64,000 nucleotides of DNA from Myotis daubentonii (Eukaryota > Chordata > Mammalia > Chiroptera > Vespertilionidae), in the NCBI RefSeq assembly GCF_963259705.1, contig NC_081847.1, positions 89,422,546 through 89,486,545 on the forward strand, in the 5' to 3' direction. The first letter of the stretch is position 1. Each line of letters begins with the position of its first letter. Shown in pieces: positions 22,915 through 35,689 of the stretch. The position numbers were made by a program, and so were the translations under genes. Under the pieces are notes generated by a model. The model saw nothing but the letters and a program-made list of their open reading frames with translations. It ran no database searches and was not told where the DNA came from.

Positions 22915-23114
22915 GGCAGCATAAATAGTAGGACAAAGATTGAAGGAGATACGGTGCTTGCAGGACCTTTTAAGCCAGTGTAATAGCAACATCAGCCCTG
23001 AAGATTGTACTGTGTTCAAGAAGAATGCAAAGGCAGGATGAGAAAGGAAACGTAACAGTGTTTGGATTTAACTTAAGTTTTTTGGGTCCTCGTGTTCAAA
23101 TCACTGTAATGGGT

Positions 23115-23460
23115 GCTTTGTTAGTCTGTTCGGCTGCTAGAATAAAAGTACCGTAGACTGGATGGCTTGAACAACAAACATTATTTCTCACAATTCTGGA
23201 GGTCGAGCAGCCCATGGGCAGGTGCCTGGATAGAGCCTGCTTCCTGGTTCTTAGAGGCTGTCTTTGCACTGTGTGCCCACGTGGGGGCAGGGGAAAGGAG
23301 CTCTCACGGTCTCACTTGTAAGGGCGCTAATCCCATTCAGGAAGGCCCCACCCTCCTGACCTCCCTCCTAAGGACCCCATCTCCAAATCCCATCACATTG
23401 GAGATTAGCTTTCTGTAAGTGAATTTTGAGGGGACTGCAAACAGTCTGTCTATAGCCGCT
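23115..23460 (+). mobile_element. Ancient mammalian interspersed repeat, family uncertain
   Basis: Text such as TTAGTCTGTTCGGCTGCTAG, ATTTCTCACAATTCTGGAGG and CACATTGGAGATTAG is a diverged copy of a common mammalian repeat. I recognise the sequence but cannot name the family with certainty. Confidence 0.6.
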
Positions 23461-23559
23461 ACTTTGAGAAACAAGGTTGAGGAAGGCAGAATCACTGACC
23501 TCAAGAAACTGACAGATTAGAGAGAAAACATTTGTCCTCCTCTTGTCTACATCTCAGAA

Positions 23560-23830
23560 TCCTGTAGGACTCTGATTAAATAGCACTTCCTCTGTGAAAC
23601 TTCACCCGGCTACCTCCCACCCTTTGGGAGATGAGTCACTTTCCTGCATGTGCCTTTATTCTAGCACTTCACTCACGGACTTGCGAAATGTTTTCAAATA
23701 TTTTCCCTACGCACTCCTTCAAAGCTCAAACTCTGCCTCGTTCACGGTGACGTCTCCTGAATAAGGCCAGACATATGAGTGCTCCACTGTAGTGACATAA
23801 TGAATACCTTTTTAAAAAATAGAACATGGG
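23560..23830 (+). mobile_element. L2-like LINE relic
   Basis: ACTTCCTCTGTGAAACTTCA, 'tctagcacttcactcac' and 'CAAACTCTGCCTCGTTCACG' follow the order of L2 3' sequence at high divergence. Confidence 0.45.
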
Positions 23831-24914
23831 GTGCCCCAAATCAAAAAGCCACAAAGAGAATTATTTATGTATATCGGAGGGCCGGGTGAAGGGCTTCTCT
23901 CTGATAAAGCAAAGGAGTCAGGAAAGAAGAAAGACTAAGCTGAGTGACGGATTCTGTGGATGAAAGAGGACGGCTCCCGGGTGTTGTATAATTTTGAACA
24001 CAGTGGCGGTAGGGAAAGTCTGCCATGGCAGAGACCTGGTAGCCTGGAAAGGGTGCCCTTCAAACCCTCCATTAGCCAACCTCCATTTGTTTAGAGCTGG
24101 TAAGAGTCTGCCCCCAACAACCCAGATTTTTAAGTGGGAGTGTTATCACAATGACAGCAGTTGCAATGTGCATGAAGAGTTTATTCAAATTACCCAACTG
24201 AAGTGAGAAGCAAGCAAGCAGCCAATCCTCCAGTTACGATCACATCCAATTGCGTAGGACTCCGGGCTGCTTTCTTCCTATGGGGGAGTTCACACTGAGC
24301 CGTCTACAGGGGGCAGCTGTGTGATCCCCGGGATCTCAAGTGTAAATTATATGCATAAGACGTAAGTCAACTGCTGAGCTTTCCCGTCCATGAGCTCCAC
24401 TGGGCAGACTTCTCAATTTTTTTTTTCAACTCTGATATACACTGGGCCGTTGGGCAGACGGAAATCTAACAAGACCAAATGGTAGGAATAATGACCATAA
24501 TAACTAACATTTGTATGGCAATTGCTAGTTTGCCCGAATCTTGACAGTCATTATCTTTATTCCCCACCAACGTTCAGGATTTGTGGCTATAAAGGTTCTT
24601 TGGATCCTGGCCGGTAGTTAGGAATTGAAGGAGGCCTGGCCTTAAGATTCACCCATCCCCAGAGCTGGCCCATGATGCGTAGCTGGCGCTGTACACAGAC
24701 AGTGCTGCCCCTAGGCACCAGCATTCGGAAATGTCATTCTCACTTGAGATTTTCAAAGAAGTGCTTCTGTTCATTTACTGTCTTCACTTCTCATCAACCA
24801 TTTACTCTTTAATCCACTATAAATGGCTTCTCCCCACCATTTTACTGAAATTGGTCAGGGTACGTTTATCAGTGAGTTCACTTAAAGATTATTTCTTCCA
24901 TTTATCTTATCAGA
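23831..24914. other. NOL4 intron; possible MIR trace at 24485-24570
   Basis: No exon seen. ATAATAACTAACATTTGTATGG with TCATTATCTTTATTCC resembles the complement of the MIR 3' half. Confidence 0.4.
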
Positions 24915-25060
24915 CTTTTTTTCTTTATTAAGGTATTACATATGTGTCCTTATCCCCCCATATCCCCCCACTCATGTCCTCACCCCCCTGGTGTCTGTGT
25001 CTGTTGGTTATGCTTATATGCATGCATACAAGTCCTTTGGTTTCAGTTATTTTAGGATTT
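24915..25060 (-). mobile_element. LINE-1 3' end fragment (young bat type)
   Basis: Antisense L1 3' UTR: TTATTAAGGTATTACATATG, GTGTCTGTGTCTGTTGGTTA and GCTTATATGCATGCATACAA. The same block occurs at 25445-25560 and, sense, at 35940-36080. Confidence 0.85.
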
Positions 25061-25439
25061 TAAGAATTGCAAATAAGTTGTAATATAGGTATTTAAAACC
25101 ACTTTGACATTGGCTGGGATTTGTAAAACTAAAAACTATTGACCTAAAGAGGTAAACTGAAGCAAGCTAAAACGGTGAGTTTATTCTGGAATAGCAATTC
25201 AGAACATGAAAATGGTAGCAAGCTACAGGTGAGTCGCTGGGGGTCTGGGCAGGGACTGTAAAGAGGAAAGTTCAGTCAGATTCTGTTTAAAAAAATGGAG
25301 ACACAAACAGTCCAGTTATACAAACAAGGCTCAATTTAGCTCATTTTGCAAGGCCAACAACCTGGGTCGTTTTTTGTTCATGCCTCTGGAAACCATAAGC
25401 AAAACTTTCCAAGGTTGATAGGAGACAACCTCTAGCATT

Positions 25440-26190
25440 TTTTAAATTTTTTATTGATTAAAGTATTACATACATCTCCTTCCCCCCCCCCCCAGACCTC
25501 TCCCTAGTGTCTGTGTCCATTGGTTATGCTTATATGCATGCATACAAGTCCTTGGGTTGCTCTCTTACCTCCCACCCCCTGCCTTCCCTCCGAGGTTTGA
25601 CAGCCTGTTCAGTGCTTCTCTGTCTCTGTATCTATTTTGGTTCATCAGTTTATGTTCATTATATTCCACAAATGAGGGAGACTATGTGATATATATCTTT
25701 CTGACTGGCTTATTTCACTTAGCATTAATGCTCTCCAGATCCATCCATGCTGTTGCAAATGGTAAGAGTTCCTTCTTTTTCACAGCTGTGTAGTATTCCA
25801 TTGTGTAGATGTACCACAGATTTTTAATCCACTCATCTGCTGATGGGAACTTAAACTGTTTCCATATCTTAGCTATGGTAAATTGTGCTGCTATGAACAT
25901 GGGGGTGCATATATCCTGTCTGATTTCTTGGGATATATTCTTAGAAGTAGGATCACAGGGTCAAATGGCAGTTCCATTTTTAATTTTTTGAGGAAACTCC
26001 ATACTGTTTTCCAGTGGCTGCACCAGTCTGCATTCCTACCAGCAGTTCACAAGGGTTCCTTTTTCTCCACATCCACACCAGCACTTGTCGTTTGTTGATT
26101 TGTTGATGATAGCCAGTCTGACAGGTATGAGATGGTAGTGCATTGTCTTTATTTGCATCTCTCGGATGTTTAGTGACTTTAAGCATGTTT
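25440..26190 (-). mobile_element. LINE-1 3' end, about 750 bp
   Basis: Begins with the tail complement TTTTTTATTGATTAAAGTAT and runs through antisense 3' UTR into antisense ORF2 (CAGCTGTGTAGTATTCCATT; GGTCAAATGGCAGTTCCA; GGATGTTTAGTGACTTTAAG). It is 5' truncated and a fairly young copy, judged by its agreement with the other copies here. Confidence 0.85.
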
Positions 26191-28980
26191 TCATATGTCT
26201 CGGCTTTCTGTATGCCAAACCCTTAGCATTTAAGACAATTCTAATATCATCAGTTTCCTGCAAACCAGTCCTTCTTGACCTTTGTTTTCCTGAGGGCACA
26301 CATGTGAGACTTTCCATTTTTAGATTGAATTTCTTGACAAAACGCATTTAAAAAGAATATCCTTGACGTTTACAGGAAGCAAACCCAAACTTTTAATGAT
26401 TGGAATTGATGTTACTCAGTTGCTGGAAATGTTAAAGGAAAATGAGTGCAGCATCTTTCGGGTTTTCGGGAGCCCTCAATCTTTCACCCTTTTCTCTAGG
26501 TCAAGGGTCTCTGAGAAAAGGAGAGGTGAGCGCCCTGTGTTTACCCTGAACTGCCAGCGCATGGCATTGGCTTTGCAGCTCAATATTGGCCAGCTCTTCC
26601 TGGCATCAGCTTTCTAAAAGCCTGTTCTCTCCAGTAAAAGGGATCTTTATGCACTGCAGATCCTTTTGAGAATTCTGAGTTGTGCCTTCTCCCTGAAGCA
26701 GGGGAATGAAAAGGAGACTCCTTCTTGAGCCTGCTGGTATACCATTCAGGACTTTCCAGGTGCATGAGTTCATTATGGTTGGCTTGTTGTTTTCCTTACA
26801 CAACTCCCTTTGGCATGTCCTCTGGGAATGTCTGAACGTGCCCGTTAAATTTGGCCCCACCAGCCCTCTGCTACTCAGGAAAGAGCTCTCTTGGGGAATT
26901 CAGAATGTTCTAGTCTAGGAAGTGAGAATTATCAGAGTTATTATAGGTGAGGACTTACGAACTTATTCCTGATTGTTTTGTTTATCTATCTTTGTAAATT
27001 AGTGATTTTCTGAAGTGGTATGCTCTGTTTCGTTTGTTAGTCAATCTGCTATAGGTTCTTTAAGGTTACCGTTAGGCTTACATAAAAATGGAACAAAAAT
27101 AAAAGTGTAAAAGAATAAAACAAATCTCTAATCTTTACTGAGGATATCCTGGAGGTTTTTATCGTATGTTGATCCTTGTTACTATAGTTCCCACTCATCT
27201 GTGGGAATCATTGGAAAGATAAAACTAATAGTGGTCCAAAAAGGTAGAACCTGAGTCTGAGCTCTCTGAAAACCAAGGAATGAACACTTTTGTTTTCTGG
27301 TTTTAGGAACTGTTTCCTGTTGCTTGAAAACAAAAAACTATATAGGCATATAAGTACATATATAAGAATTGATTATGCTCTCATGTAGTATAATTGATTC
27401 AACTGAAGCTAACTCCTCTCTCTCTTTACTGCAATATTTGTATTTTTCCCACAAGCCAAAAGTATGCAGAAAGAGAAGCCTGCTAAGAGTCCTTCCCCTC
27501 ACAAATCTCTAAGACTACTGGGAAAGTGACTCACTTTCAGATCACCCTAGTTTATCAGAATGATTTACCAGGACTCTGCAAAACACTGAATTGGGAGGTC
27601 AAATGGGAAGGCCACACGCTGAGTGCCAGAAATTAGCAAATATAAATAGACGAACAACTAGGAAGGCCGGTGGGGGAAAGGACTGAGCCTTTCCAAATTG
27701 ATTGTGTAGAGACAGTCAGTGAGATGAGAACAAAAACATTGAGATGTTTATGGTTTTTCTCTGAATAAGATACACTTAGATGTGAAAAATGAAATAACAA
27801 GATGAAATACAGAAGGACCTGAAAGGGAACATTTTAATAGATGGGTTTTTAAAGACAGGTCTAAGATATTTACATTTTGAGGTATATGAAGATTCAGCTA
27901 AATTTGTCTCAGGACAATCGGGTGTGTAATTTTTTAAAATGTTTGGGATATTGACTATTATAATCTAAAGTAAACACTCATGATGGAGCTGTAACTTTAC
28001 CTATAATTGCTGTCTGTTTGATTTTTAGTTTTTCTAGAAATAAGACATAATTGGGGAGAGGGGAGGAAGGACCTACATACTCGCCTTCTCTCCTGGCATA
28101 ATGCCGTAATCAGCTACCTGGCCTTGACAGCGATCTGTATCTTGCTTTTTGTGTTTTCTTAAATGTCTGTAGAATACGGATACCAGCATATTGTTACCTA
28201 CTTTATAAACACCCTGTTCCTTGGTAACCTAATGTTGATTAACCAGCCTTTAAGTAGAGAAGGGTAAATGTGATGAAGTGGAGAGGAGTAAAGTATTTGA
28301 CCGAACAATCATTACAGCAGACCTAAATGGGTTTAAAGATGGCTTCAGTTTGACATAGACCTCAGAGGAGACAAACATTTCCACTGCACTGTAGCATCTG
28401 ACCATCTCTCCCACTCAAACCCCTAATAATGGCGTTACTATTAGGCCTGGGATCACTCCATGTTTTGTTCTGTTGTAATTATTATTTGTTAAGGGACAGA
28501 TGCATAAGTAAAATGTAGCTCTGATTTAAGAAAATAGACCCATACAAAACAATCTTCCAAGAGTAAAGGAAATATTTGAACATATATATGCCAAAACGGT
28601 CTTTTAAGAAAAAAAGCTTTGGAGTATAAAAGATGTGTTACTTTATAATGAAGGGAAATCATTTTTCAGAAAGTCACAATTGTCTAGAAACTATGTGCCC
28701 CAATAACATAACCTCCAATTAATTAATTACAAGAAGAAAATGACACATCCACAATCATAGCCATTGACTTTCAACACACTTCTCTCAGAAACTAATGGAC
28801 AGAAAAAATAATTTAAATGTAATCTGGTTATATCTAGACCCTACCCCGACTATCTGGTAATACACATTATTTCTAACATATTGACCATTTAAGCAACTGA
28901 TGACAACCAAAGACTTAATATACTGATAGCATTGTGTTTTGTGTTCAGAAATATTTGTAATTCGTGGGACAGAAAACTGG
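26191..28980. other. NOL4 last intron, middle part, no gene seen
   Basis: About 2.8 kb with no recognised exon or repeat family. Short frames are present on both strands but none carries a recognisable motif. Confidence 0.5.
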
Positions 28981-29660
28981 TTTGGTACTCACATTAGAAA
29001 ATTAAGAAGCTACTCATTTAACTCAAGAAGTTAGAAACAGAAAGTGCAAACTACACAAGAAAATAAATGGAGAAATTAAATAGAGAACAAAGAATAGAGA
29101 AGACCAACAAAATCAAAAGCAGAATCTTTGAAAGATTTAAAAAACATCTGAGAAGATGAACCAAGATAAAGGAAGTTTAAAATAATAGGAATTCAAATAA
29201 AGGAACAAATAAAAATGTTTATACCTTTGTGCTGGCATACCTGACAATTTAGATATGGTATTATCTTTTACAAGTATATAATTGACCAATACACAAAGGA
29301 ATAGCTATTCCAAATGGATCTTTGATGATTAAACATATTGAGTCATTATTGTAAAACTCTATCCAGCCCTGACCAGTTTGGCTCAGTGGATAGAGCGTCG
29401 GCCTGCGGACTGAAAGGTCCCAGGTTCGATTCTGGTCAAGGGCATGTACCTTGGTTGCGGGCACATCCCCAGTTGGGGGTGTGCAGGAGGCAGCTGATCG
29501 ATGTTTCTTAACTCTCTATCCCTCTCCCTTCCTCTCTGTAAAAAAAAATCAATAAAATATATTTTTTTAAAAACAAAAAAAACTCTATCCATTAAAAAAT
29601 CAGACCCAAATGGTTTACAAATGAGTTTTACTTAAACTTGAAGGACTAAGTAATCACGTT
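28981..29660 (+). mobile_element. LINE-1 ORF2 fragment, split by a Ves SINE
   Basis: The left part contains CCAACAAAATCAAAAGCAGA and 'gaatctttgaaagattt', the right part 'tcagacccaaatggtttac', both diverged sense ORF2 sequence. The Ves SINE at 29365-29578 lies between them. No intact reading frame. Confidence 0.55.
29365..29578 (+). mobile_element. Ves SINE with perfect target duplication
   Basis: tRNA-like head with Pol III A-box-like TGGCTCAGTGGATAG and B-box-like GGTTCGATTCTGG, then a CT-rich region and A-rich tail. It is flanked by the 12-bp duplication aaaactctatcc (29353-29364, 29579-29590). Confidence 0.93.
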
Positions 29661-30234
29661 CCACAAACAGATCTAAAGGAGGGGAGAAGAAAAGGAAGTG
29701 GAAAGCACCGGGCTCATTTTGTGATGCTTCTGTAATCCTATCATCCAGAACAGTATTGCCTTTTTAGCCAAATTATATTGCAATCACTTGCGAATATAAA
29801 TGCAAGTCATTAGCATACTGACTCTAATCCAGGCCTTATGTTGAGTGTTTCAGAGGCATTAGCGATTTTGCCTCAATGCTGAGTAATGGTTACTTTTTTC
29901 ACCCTTTGGCAGAAAAGTATGAAAATATTGATAAAATACCTCTATTAAACATCTGATCAAAATATAAAATGAGCCTGCAATCAAAGTAAGTTTACAAGTG
30001 GTTCATGGGTAAGTCATATACCTACCGATGGTGAGTTTATTAAATTGTTTGCTCACAGTGGCTGAAGGAATGTATCCAGGGAAAACAAACTTGTTTGTTA
30101 GCATTATGACAAAAACTGCTTGAATAGTTGAAGAAATTGAGATATTGACAATATCAGTAGTCAGTTTTAAAAAGCAATTCAACTGATTTCAAGTGGTTTT
30201 CCTTTTTTTAAAATAAGTTCAGATGTTATTGATA

Positions 30235-31030
30235 CGAATCTCTTATTTACTCTGAGTTTAAAGTGACAGAAGAATTAACATCTATGAATAGTATGAATGA
30301 AACAAGTTAGCTGAATACATTTTCAAAGTTAAGGAAGAAAACGAATTCAGTACAACCTGAAGTAGAATTTGCTAACAAGGGTGAAGCAAAAATAGGGTTG
30401 CTTGGACAAATTTACAAAGTTTGTTAAAACATAAGGCAGCTGGTAATTCCTTGAACCATTTATCAGCAGGTAAATTGTAGAAAACGTTTGCATCTATCAT
30501 GTGTTGTTGAAGCAGTAGTGCCAACTTCATTTGTTCTCATTAATTTCATCATCACTTCTATGAAATTTTGTCAGAAATAGAATCAGATCATCATGGTAAA
30601 GTTGTATTGCAATTTTTCTCAGGTCAGAGCTAAGACTGAAAAGAACTGTCCTCACTATTAACAAACAATGAATGGCTTTGGAAATTTTGCTACAGAAATG
30701 ACAAAGTTTCTTGATTAAGTTACTGTAAAACTACAAGGCAGAATAGTGCTTTTATGTGAAGCTTTTGCTGTGGTCAAGTTATTTTGCTGATGACCAACGT
30801 TGTTTGATCACAAGTAACGATTAGCTGTTTTATAAACTTCCCACACAAATTTCTAGTTGATATATTTACTGAGCACACACTACAGGCTCAGCAATGTTTT
30901 TTGGTCCTTGATGTAAGGGCATAAGTAAATGCCCATCTTTCAAAATAGTTTTCACTGTTCAATTGCAAAGCTTCCCCTTTAAGTGGAAGTAACTAATCTG
31001 CAATGCACTTCTAAGAGGCAATTCTGTAGC
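30235..31030 (+). pseudogene. Degraded hAT transposase relic (Charlie/GTF2IRD2-type)
   Basis: No open frame survives. Translating across stops and frame changes gives islands in the right order for the hAT transposase family that also makes up the C-terminal half of GTF2IRD2. They are EFKVTEEL near 30254, GLLGQIYK near 30398, LCEAFAVVKLF downstream of FATEMTKFLD-stop-VTVKLQGR (30686-30745), and VEVTNLQCTS near 30985. In the family, as I remember it, these correspond to the VTEELL, GLVGRI, DLAFLTDIT...LNLKLQG, VKAF and ELIELQC blocks. The DDE catalytic triad cannot be judged in this state. It is old and inactive; the exact subfamily is uncertain. Confidence 0.62.
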
Positions 31031-31079
31031 AATAAATGCCCACCTCAAACAAGTGAACTTTACAACTCAAGGACTAGAA

Positions 31080-31520
31080 AAAGAAAGCCCACAGTTAGGA
31101 GAAGGAAGGAAATAACAGAGTCCAGAGCAGAAGTAAATGAAATAGACACTGAGAATGTTGAGAAGATAAACAGAATCTATAAGACTTTCGTAGACTTGCT
31201 AAGAAAAAGACATGACTCAAAAAATCAAAATTGAAAAGAGAACACATTACAATTGATACCACTGAAATATATAGGATCATAAGAGACTACTATGGATAAT
31301 TATACGCCAACAAATTGGACAATCTAGAAGAAAATGGATAAATTGCTAGAAACATAATCGACCAAGACTGAATTATGAAGAAATAGGAAATCTGAGCAGA
31401 ATGATTACTAGTACGGAGATTGAATCAGTAACCAAATCTGCCAACAAAAGCCCAGGCTTCCCCGGTGAGTTCCATCAAACTCATCCACAAAATAGAAGCA
31501 GAGGAAACACTTCCAAACCC
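31080..31520 (+). mobile_element. LINE-1 ORF2 fragment
   Basis: Sense ORF2 sequence: AGGATCATAAGAGACTACTA, ATACGCCAACAAATTGGAC, TCTAGAAGAAAATGGATAAA and AAAAGCCCAGGCTTCCCCGG. Truncated and frame-broken. The 83-codon open frame at 30983-31234 runs across the transposase relic and this L1 and is not a gene. Confidence 0.75.
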
Positions 31521-33005
31521 ATTTTATGAGTCCAAGATTACCCAGCATCATCTCAGGTACCCAAGCTGATCATCGGGGGACCTGGTTTCAAAGCATATTG
31601 CCAGAAGGATGTTGAAGACTTTTATAACAGATGCTGGGAGTCAGGAAACCACTGCTACCCAACTAGAGGGATTGCTGGGGCAGTGACAACCAGGATCAAA
31701 TTGAGGCTCTAGCCATGAACGAACCAACAGCCGCCACCTCAGTGTGACCTCGTGTTAAACCTGGGCATCTTTGGGCCCTTGGCCTCCTATAGTCCCTTGA
31801 ACATTTTTAAATAAACAGCCCGATCACCACTCGCTCCAGCCAGCAGGCCATCCCTACACACCACACCTTTGCTTGCCTTCCTCAGGGGCAGCCGACCTTC
31901 TCTACCTAATACGTTTCCTCCGAGCTGGGCCACGGCGGTGCAGGACAAAGGGCCAGGCTCTCCTTAGGGCTTCGGACAAGCCAGTGAACCTGTCAGGACT
32001 CAGTTTCACCTCCTTTAAAACGGGCGGTCATCCTGCTCTGCTGTCCCCGCCCACTTGTGAATATTTTTGCTTCCCTGTCTAATCTAATAACTTGGAAGTT
32101 TTGAATAAACACTCATCCAAAATAATTTCTTGTGGTTTTCATTTATATATGCAATCCCGAGCCTGTAGATCCAAAAGCAGTCAACTTTCTTCCAGGAAAC
32201 AAAGTCACAGGTGTGGATGGCTACTAAATTACTGAGCTATCCATAGAGTTGCCTGTGTTAATAGTGATCTGAGTAAAAAAGTGGAAGCCCTGTCTTCATT
32301 TGGAAGTTTATCTCCTTGAGCCAGAGGTGGCGAGTAATCCATAAACTGCAGTCCAGACTCTATTTCCACAGATTTAACCAACCCAGATGGGAAAGATTTG
32401 AGACAGAAAAACTTCTGTTGCCGACATCTCCTGCATAGGTAGGCCAATGATGGCTGCATCTGTACAATACACACTGGCTTTGTCATTTTCCCCAAACAAT
32501 ACAGCACAACTACTTACATAGCACTTACATGGTATCCGGTATGAAGTAATACAGAAATGATTGACAGTATATGGAAGGATATGCAGATACTATGCCATTT
32601 TATATAAGCGACTTGGACATCACAGATTTTGGTATCCTCAGAGGTCCTGGAATTATTCCCACGGATACCAAGGGGTGGCTATATTCAAATAAAATAATTT
32701 CTCTTACCCCAAAGAGAACTGGAGCCTTAATCCCACCTTTCTCAATCCCAGTTAAGAGCACCTAACTGCAACTTGGCAGCAAAACCATCACAAAATGGTA
32801 CACCTTCAAATGATGCAGTCATGCAGCCAGACACTAGAGACCTACAGAGCTGAGAGCAAAACCTTTTCCGTTTCCTTTCATAAAGATTTGCATGGTCCTG
32901 GGATTCCTGAAAGTTAAAAAAAAATTGTTAAGTAGCTCATGATGCTCAGGGTGGGACCAGGGCTCCAGTTCTCTTTGGGGTAAGAGAGGTTATTTTATTT
33001 GAATA
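31521..33005. other. NOL4 intron, no gene seen; MIR trace
   Basis: Contains ACTCAGTTTCACCTCCTTTA near 32000, resembling the MIR core. No coding exon with splice signals was recognised. Confidence 0.45.
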
Positions 33006-33127
33006 CTAGAGGCCCAGTGCATGAAATTCATGCAAGGGGCTCAGCCCCCACCTGCTGCAGCTTTGTCTGGAAGGACATCCAGAAGGATGTCTGGTCTAAT
33101 TAGCATATTACACTTTTATTATTATAG
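33006..33127 (-). mobile_element. HeliBat-type Helitron, short copy
   Basis: Plus-strand CTAGAGGCCCAGTGCATG at the left and CTAATTAGCATATTACAC...ATTATAG at the right identify a reverse-oriented HeliBat of about 122 bp. Confidence 0.8.
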
Positions 33128-33847
33128 TCATCCCTTGGTATCCGTGGGGGAATGATTGCTGTTAACGATTTGCTTGGATGCTTGTTCAGTCATCTCTGTT
33201 TGCCGGTGCGACCTCCCTACCTCTGGCCCTTCCAGCTTGTTATGTGAGCATCACGATTTTATAACATGAACGAGTGGAAGCTAACTGCTGTGCATGACCA
33301 AAGCTTTGCAAGGCCAGAACAGACGTGTATATAAGTTTCTCTCAGATGTCAGAGTTCTTGTGTGCTCGTCTCCTCTCTGTCCTAATTAAATTCCTAGTGA
33401 AACTATTTCTCTCTCCTGGGACCATTGCCTCCTGGCTGACAGAAGCCTTCTCCCTTCAGGGGAAGGGTGGACGGGGTCATGTCTTGACCTCTCCCCATGC
33501 CTCAGGAGAACTAGAAGGATAAAATAACATCCCTGGTTCAGTTCATGAAAGGAATACCATTCTCTGAAAAGTTCTGTCTTTATAAAAATCTGTTGAAATA
33601 CTTTCAAGTTATAGAATCATTACAATTTTGAGCGTGCCTTTAGTTCAGTGCTTAGTTATATTCAAAGACTTCACATCTATTACCAGCTGAAAATTTAATA
33701 ATTATAGCAATTAAGTGTTCATTGTCACAGTTCTTACCTTTAGCTATATAAGAAAGTCTTATTAATAATCAAACAAGAATTGATATAAAAGGTCTTAACA
33801 CAAATGTCTGATTTAAAGATCTTTAAAAAACTACAAATGAGTAATTA
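33128..33847. other. NOL4 intron, no gene seen
   Basis: AT-rich, no recognised feature. Confidence 0.5.
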
Positions 33848-35180
33848 AATTTACTGGGGGCAACATTGGTTGATAACATAATTCTATCATACACCATCTG
33901 TATATTGCATTGTGTGTTCACCACCCAGAGTCTCTAGTCTCTTTCCGTGGCCATCAATTTGACCACTTTTACCTTCTTCATTCTCCCCCCACTCCTGTGC
34001 CCCCTGGTAACCACCATACTGTTGTCTGTGAGCTTGTTTGTTCACTATGGCTCTCTGCTTTATCTATCCCACATATAAGTGAAATCATGTGAAATCGTAC
34101 GGTTGTCCTTTTTCATCTTATTTCACTCAGCATCATACTCTCAAGATCCATCCACGTTGTGACCAATGGAATAGAATTGAGAGCCCAGAAATAAACCCAC
34201 ACACACGAGAAACTAATTTTTGACAAAGAAGCAAAAAACATACAATGGAGAAAGGAAAAACTCTTCAATAAATGTTGGAAAAATGGGGATGTAACTAGCC
34301 TGCTATGTGATAGCATACGCAAAAATGAACTCAGCATGGTTTAAAGACAATCGTAAAATATATAGGAAAAAAACATAGGCACTAAATGTATGGACCTTGG
34401 TCTCAGAGTGGTTTTCATGAACTTAACCCCAAACACAAGGAAAATAAAAGCAAAAATAAATGAATCAAGCTACATCAAGCTAAAAAGCTTCTGTAACAGC
34501 CAAAAAAAACCTGACAACAAAACCAAAAGGCAAACGATGCCTCTGATAAGGGGGTCAATATCCAGAATATACAAAGAACTTACACAGCTCAACAAAAACC
34601 AAGCCATCCAATTTACAGATGGGCGGGCCTGCACCGACGCTTCCCCACGAGGGCGTCCACAGGGTCAGCAGACACATGAAAAGATGCCCAGCCCCACCGG
34701 CTCTAGGGACACGCGAATGACCACCACAGTGAGAGACCACCTCACTGGACGCCCGCCGGAACGGCTGTTCTCCTGGGGATGAGGTGAGTGCTGAAGAGGC
34801 TGTGGAGAAAGGGAACCCGCCTGCACTTCGGGTAGGAACGGAAATTGGTTCAGCCCTCCGGAGGTTCCTCAAAAACTAGGAATAGCGCTACCATGTGACC
34901 CAGCAATCCCTCCTCCAGGTGTCAACCCGAAACATTGGAAAACACTCATAAAGATCTACATACGTGGGGGGATGAGCAGCTGGGGAGAGGTCAATGGGGG
35001 GGGAGACATCTGTAATATTTTCAACAAAAAAGAATTTAAATTAAAAAAAAATATATGTAGCCCTATGTTCTTCGCAGCATTATTCACAGCAGCCAAGACA
35101 TGGAAGCAACTGAAGTGTCCTTCGCAGGTGGTTGGATAAAGACGGGGCACATGCATGAGACATGATGAAATGTAAATGAT
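33848..35180 (-). mobile_element. LINE-1 with large 5' inversion (twin-primed type)
   Basis: 33848-34165 is antisense L1 3' sequence up to GATCCATCCACGTTGTGACC. 34168-35180 is sense ORF2-end sequence (TTGAGAGCCCAGAAATAAAC; CATGTGACCCAGCAATCCC; GCAGCCAAGACATGGAAGCA). In an uninverted L1 the end of the sense block runs straight into the start of the antisense block, so one insertion has been inverted in its 5' part. Open frames are short and broken. An A-rich segment of unclear origin interrupts it at about 34963-35050. Confidence 0.72.
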
Positions 35181-35689
35181 TCAGTAAAAAGTTACAAAAT
35201 GTCAGAAGGCAGAGCTATCTGACTCGCTTTAAATATATGTTAAGAAAAACGTTTTGACACATGTTTCTGCAAATAAATACAGAAGGGACGTGAACAGGGC
35301 CTAAACCAGTATTCCCAGCCCAGTCAGTGTCTTTGTGGCATTGTTTGTACTGATCATTTGCTTACTGCACACTTCAGACTTCACTCTATGTCCACATGTT
35401 TAGTCATAGTCAACCGCACGGAAGCAAGCCTTGGTCCGAAAGGAAGAAGTACCCAGATTCGCGTCCATATTGCGCCACTTACAAGTTGAACTTAAACACG
35501 TGACATGCTCCCCAGCCTCTCCGTTCCCTCTCGTTGATGAGTAACTCGGCACCATTAGCATTACAGCCGGGGGTATTTCAGCGTCTGGATTGGTGGGGTC
35601 TAATCATTTAACAAACAGCAAATGAAAAGCATTTGTGAGCCGCGTCATGTACTCGTCAGAGAAACTTCTACCTGTGGGAGGTAGACCCG

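Noticed and set aside
30983..31234. 83-codon lysine/arginine-rich frame
   Set aside because: It spans the end of a hAT relic and the start of an L1 ORF2 fragment and so has no biological unity.
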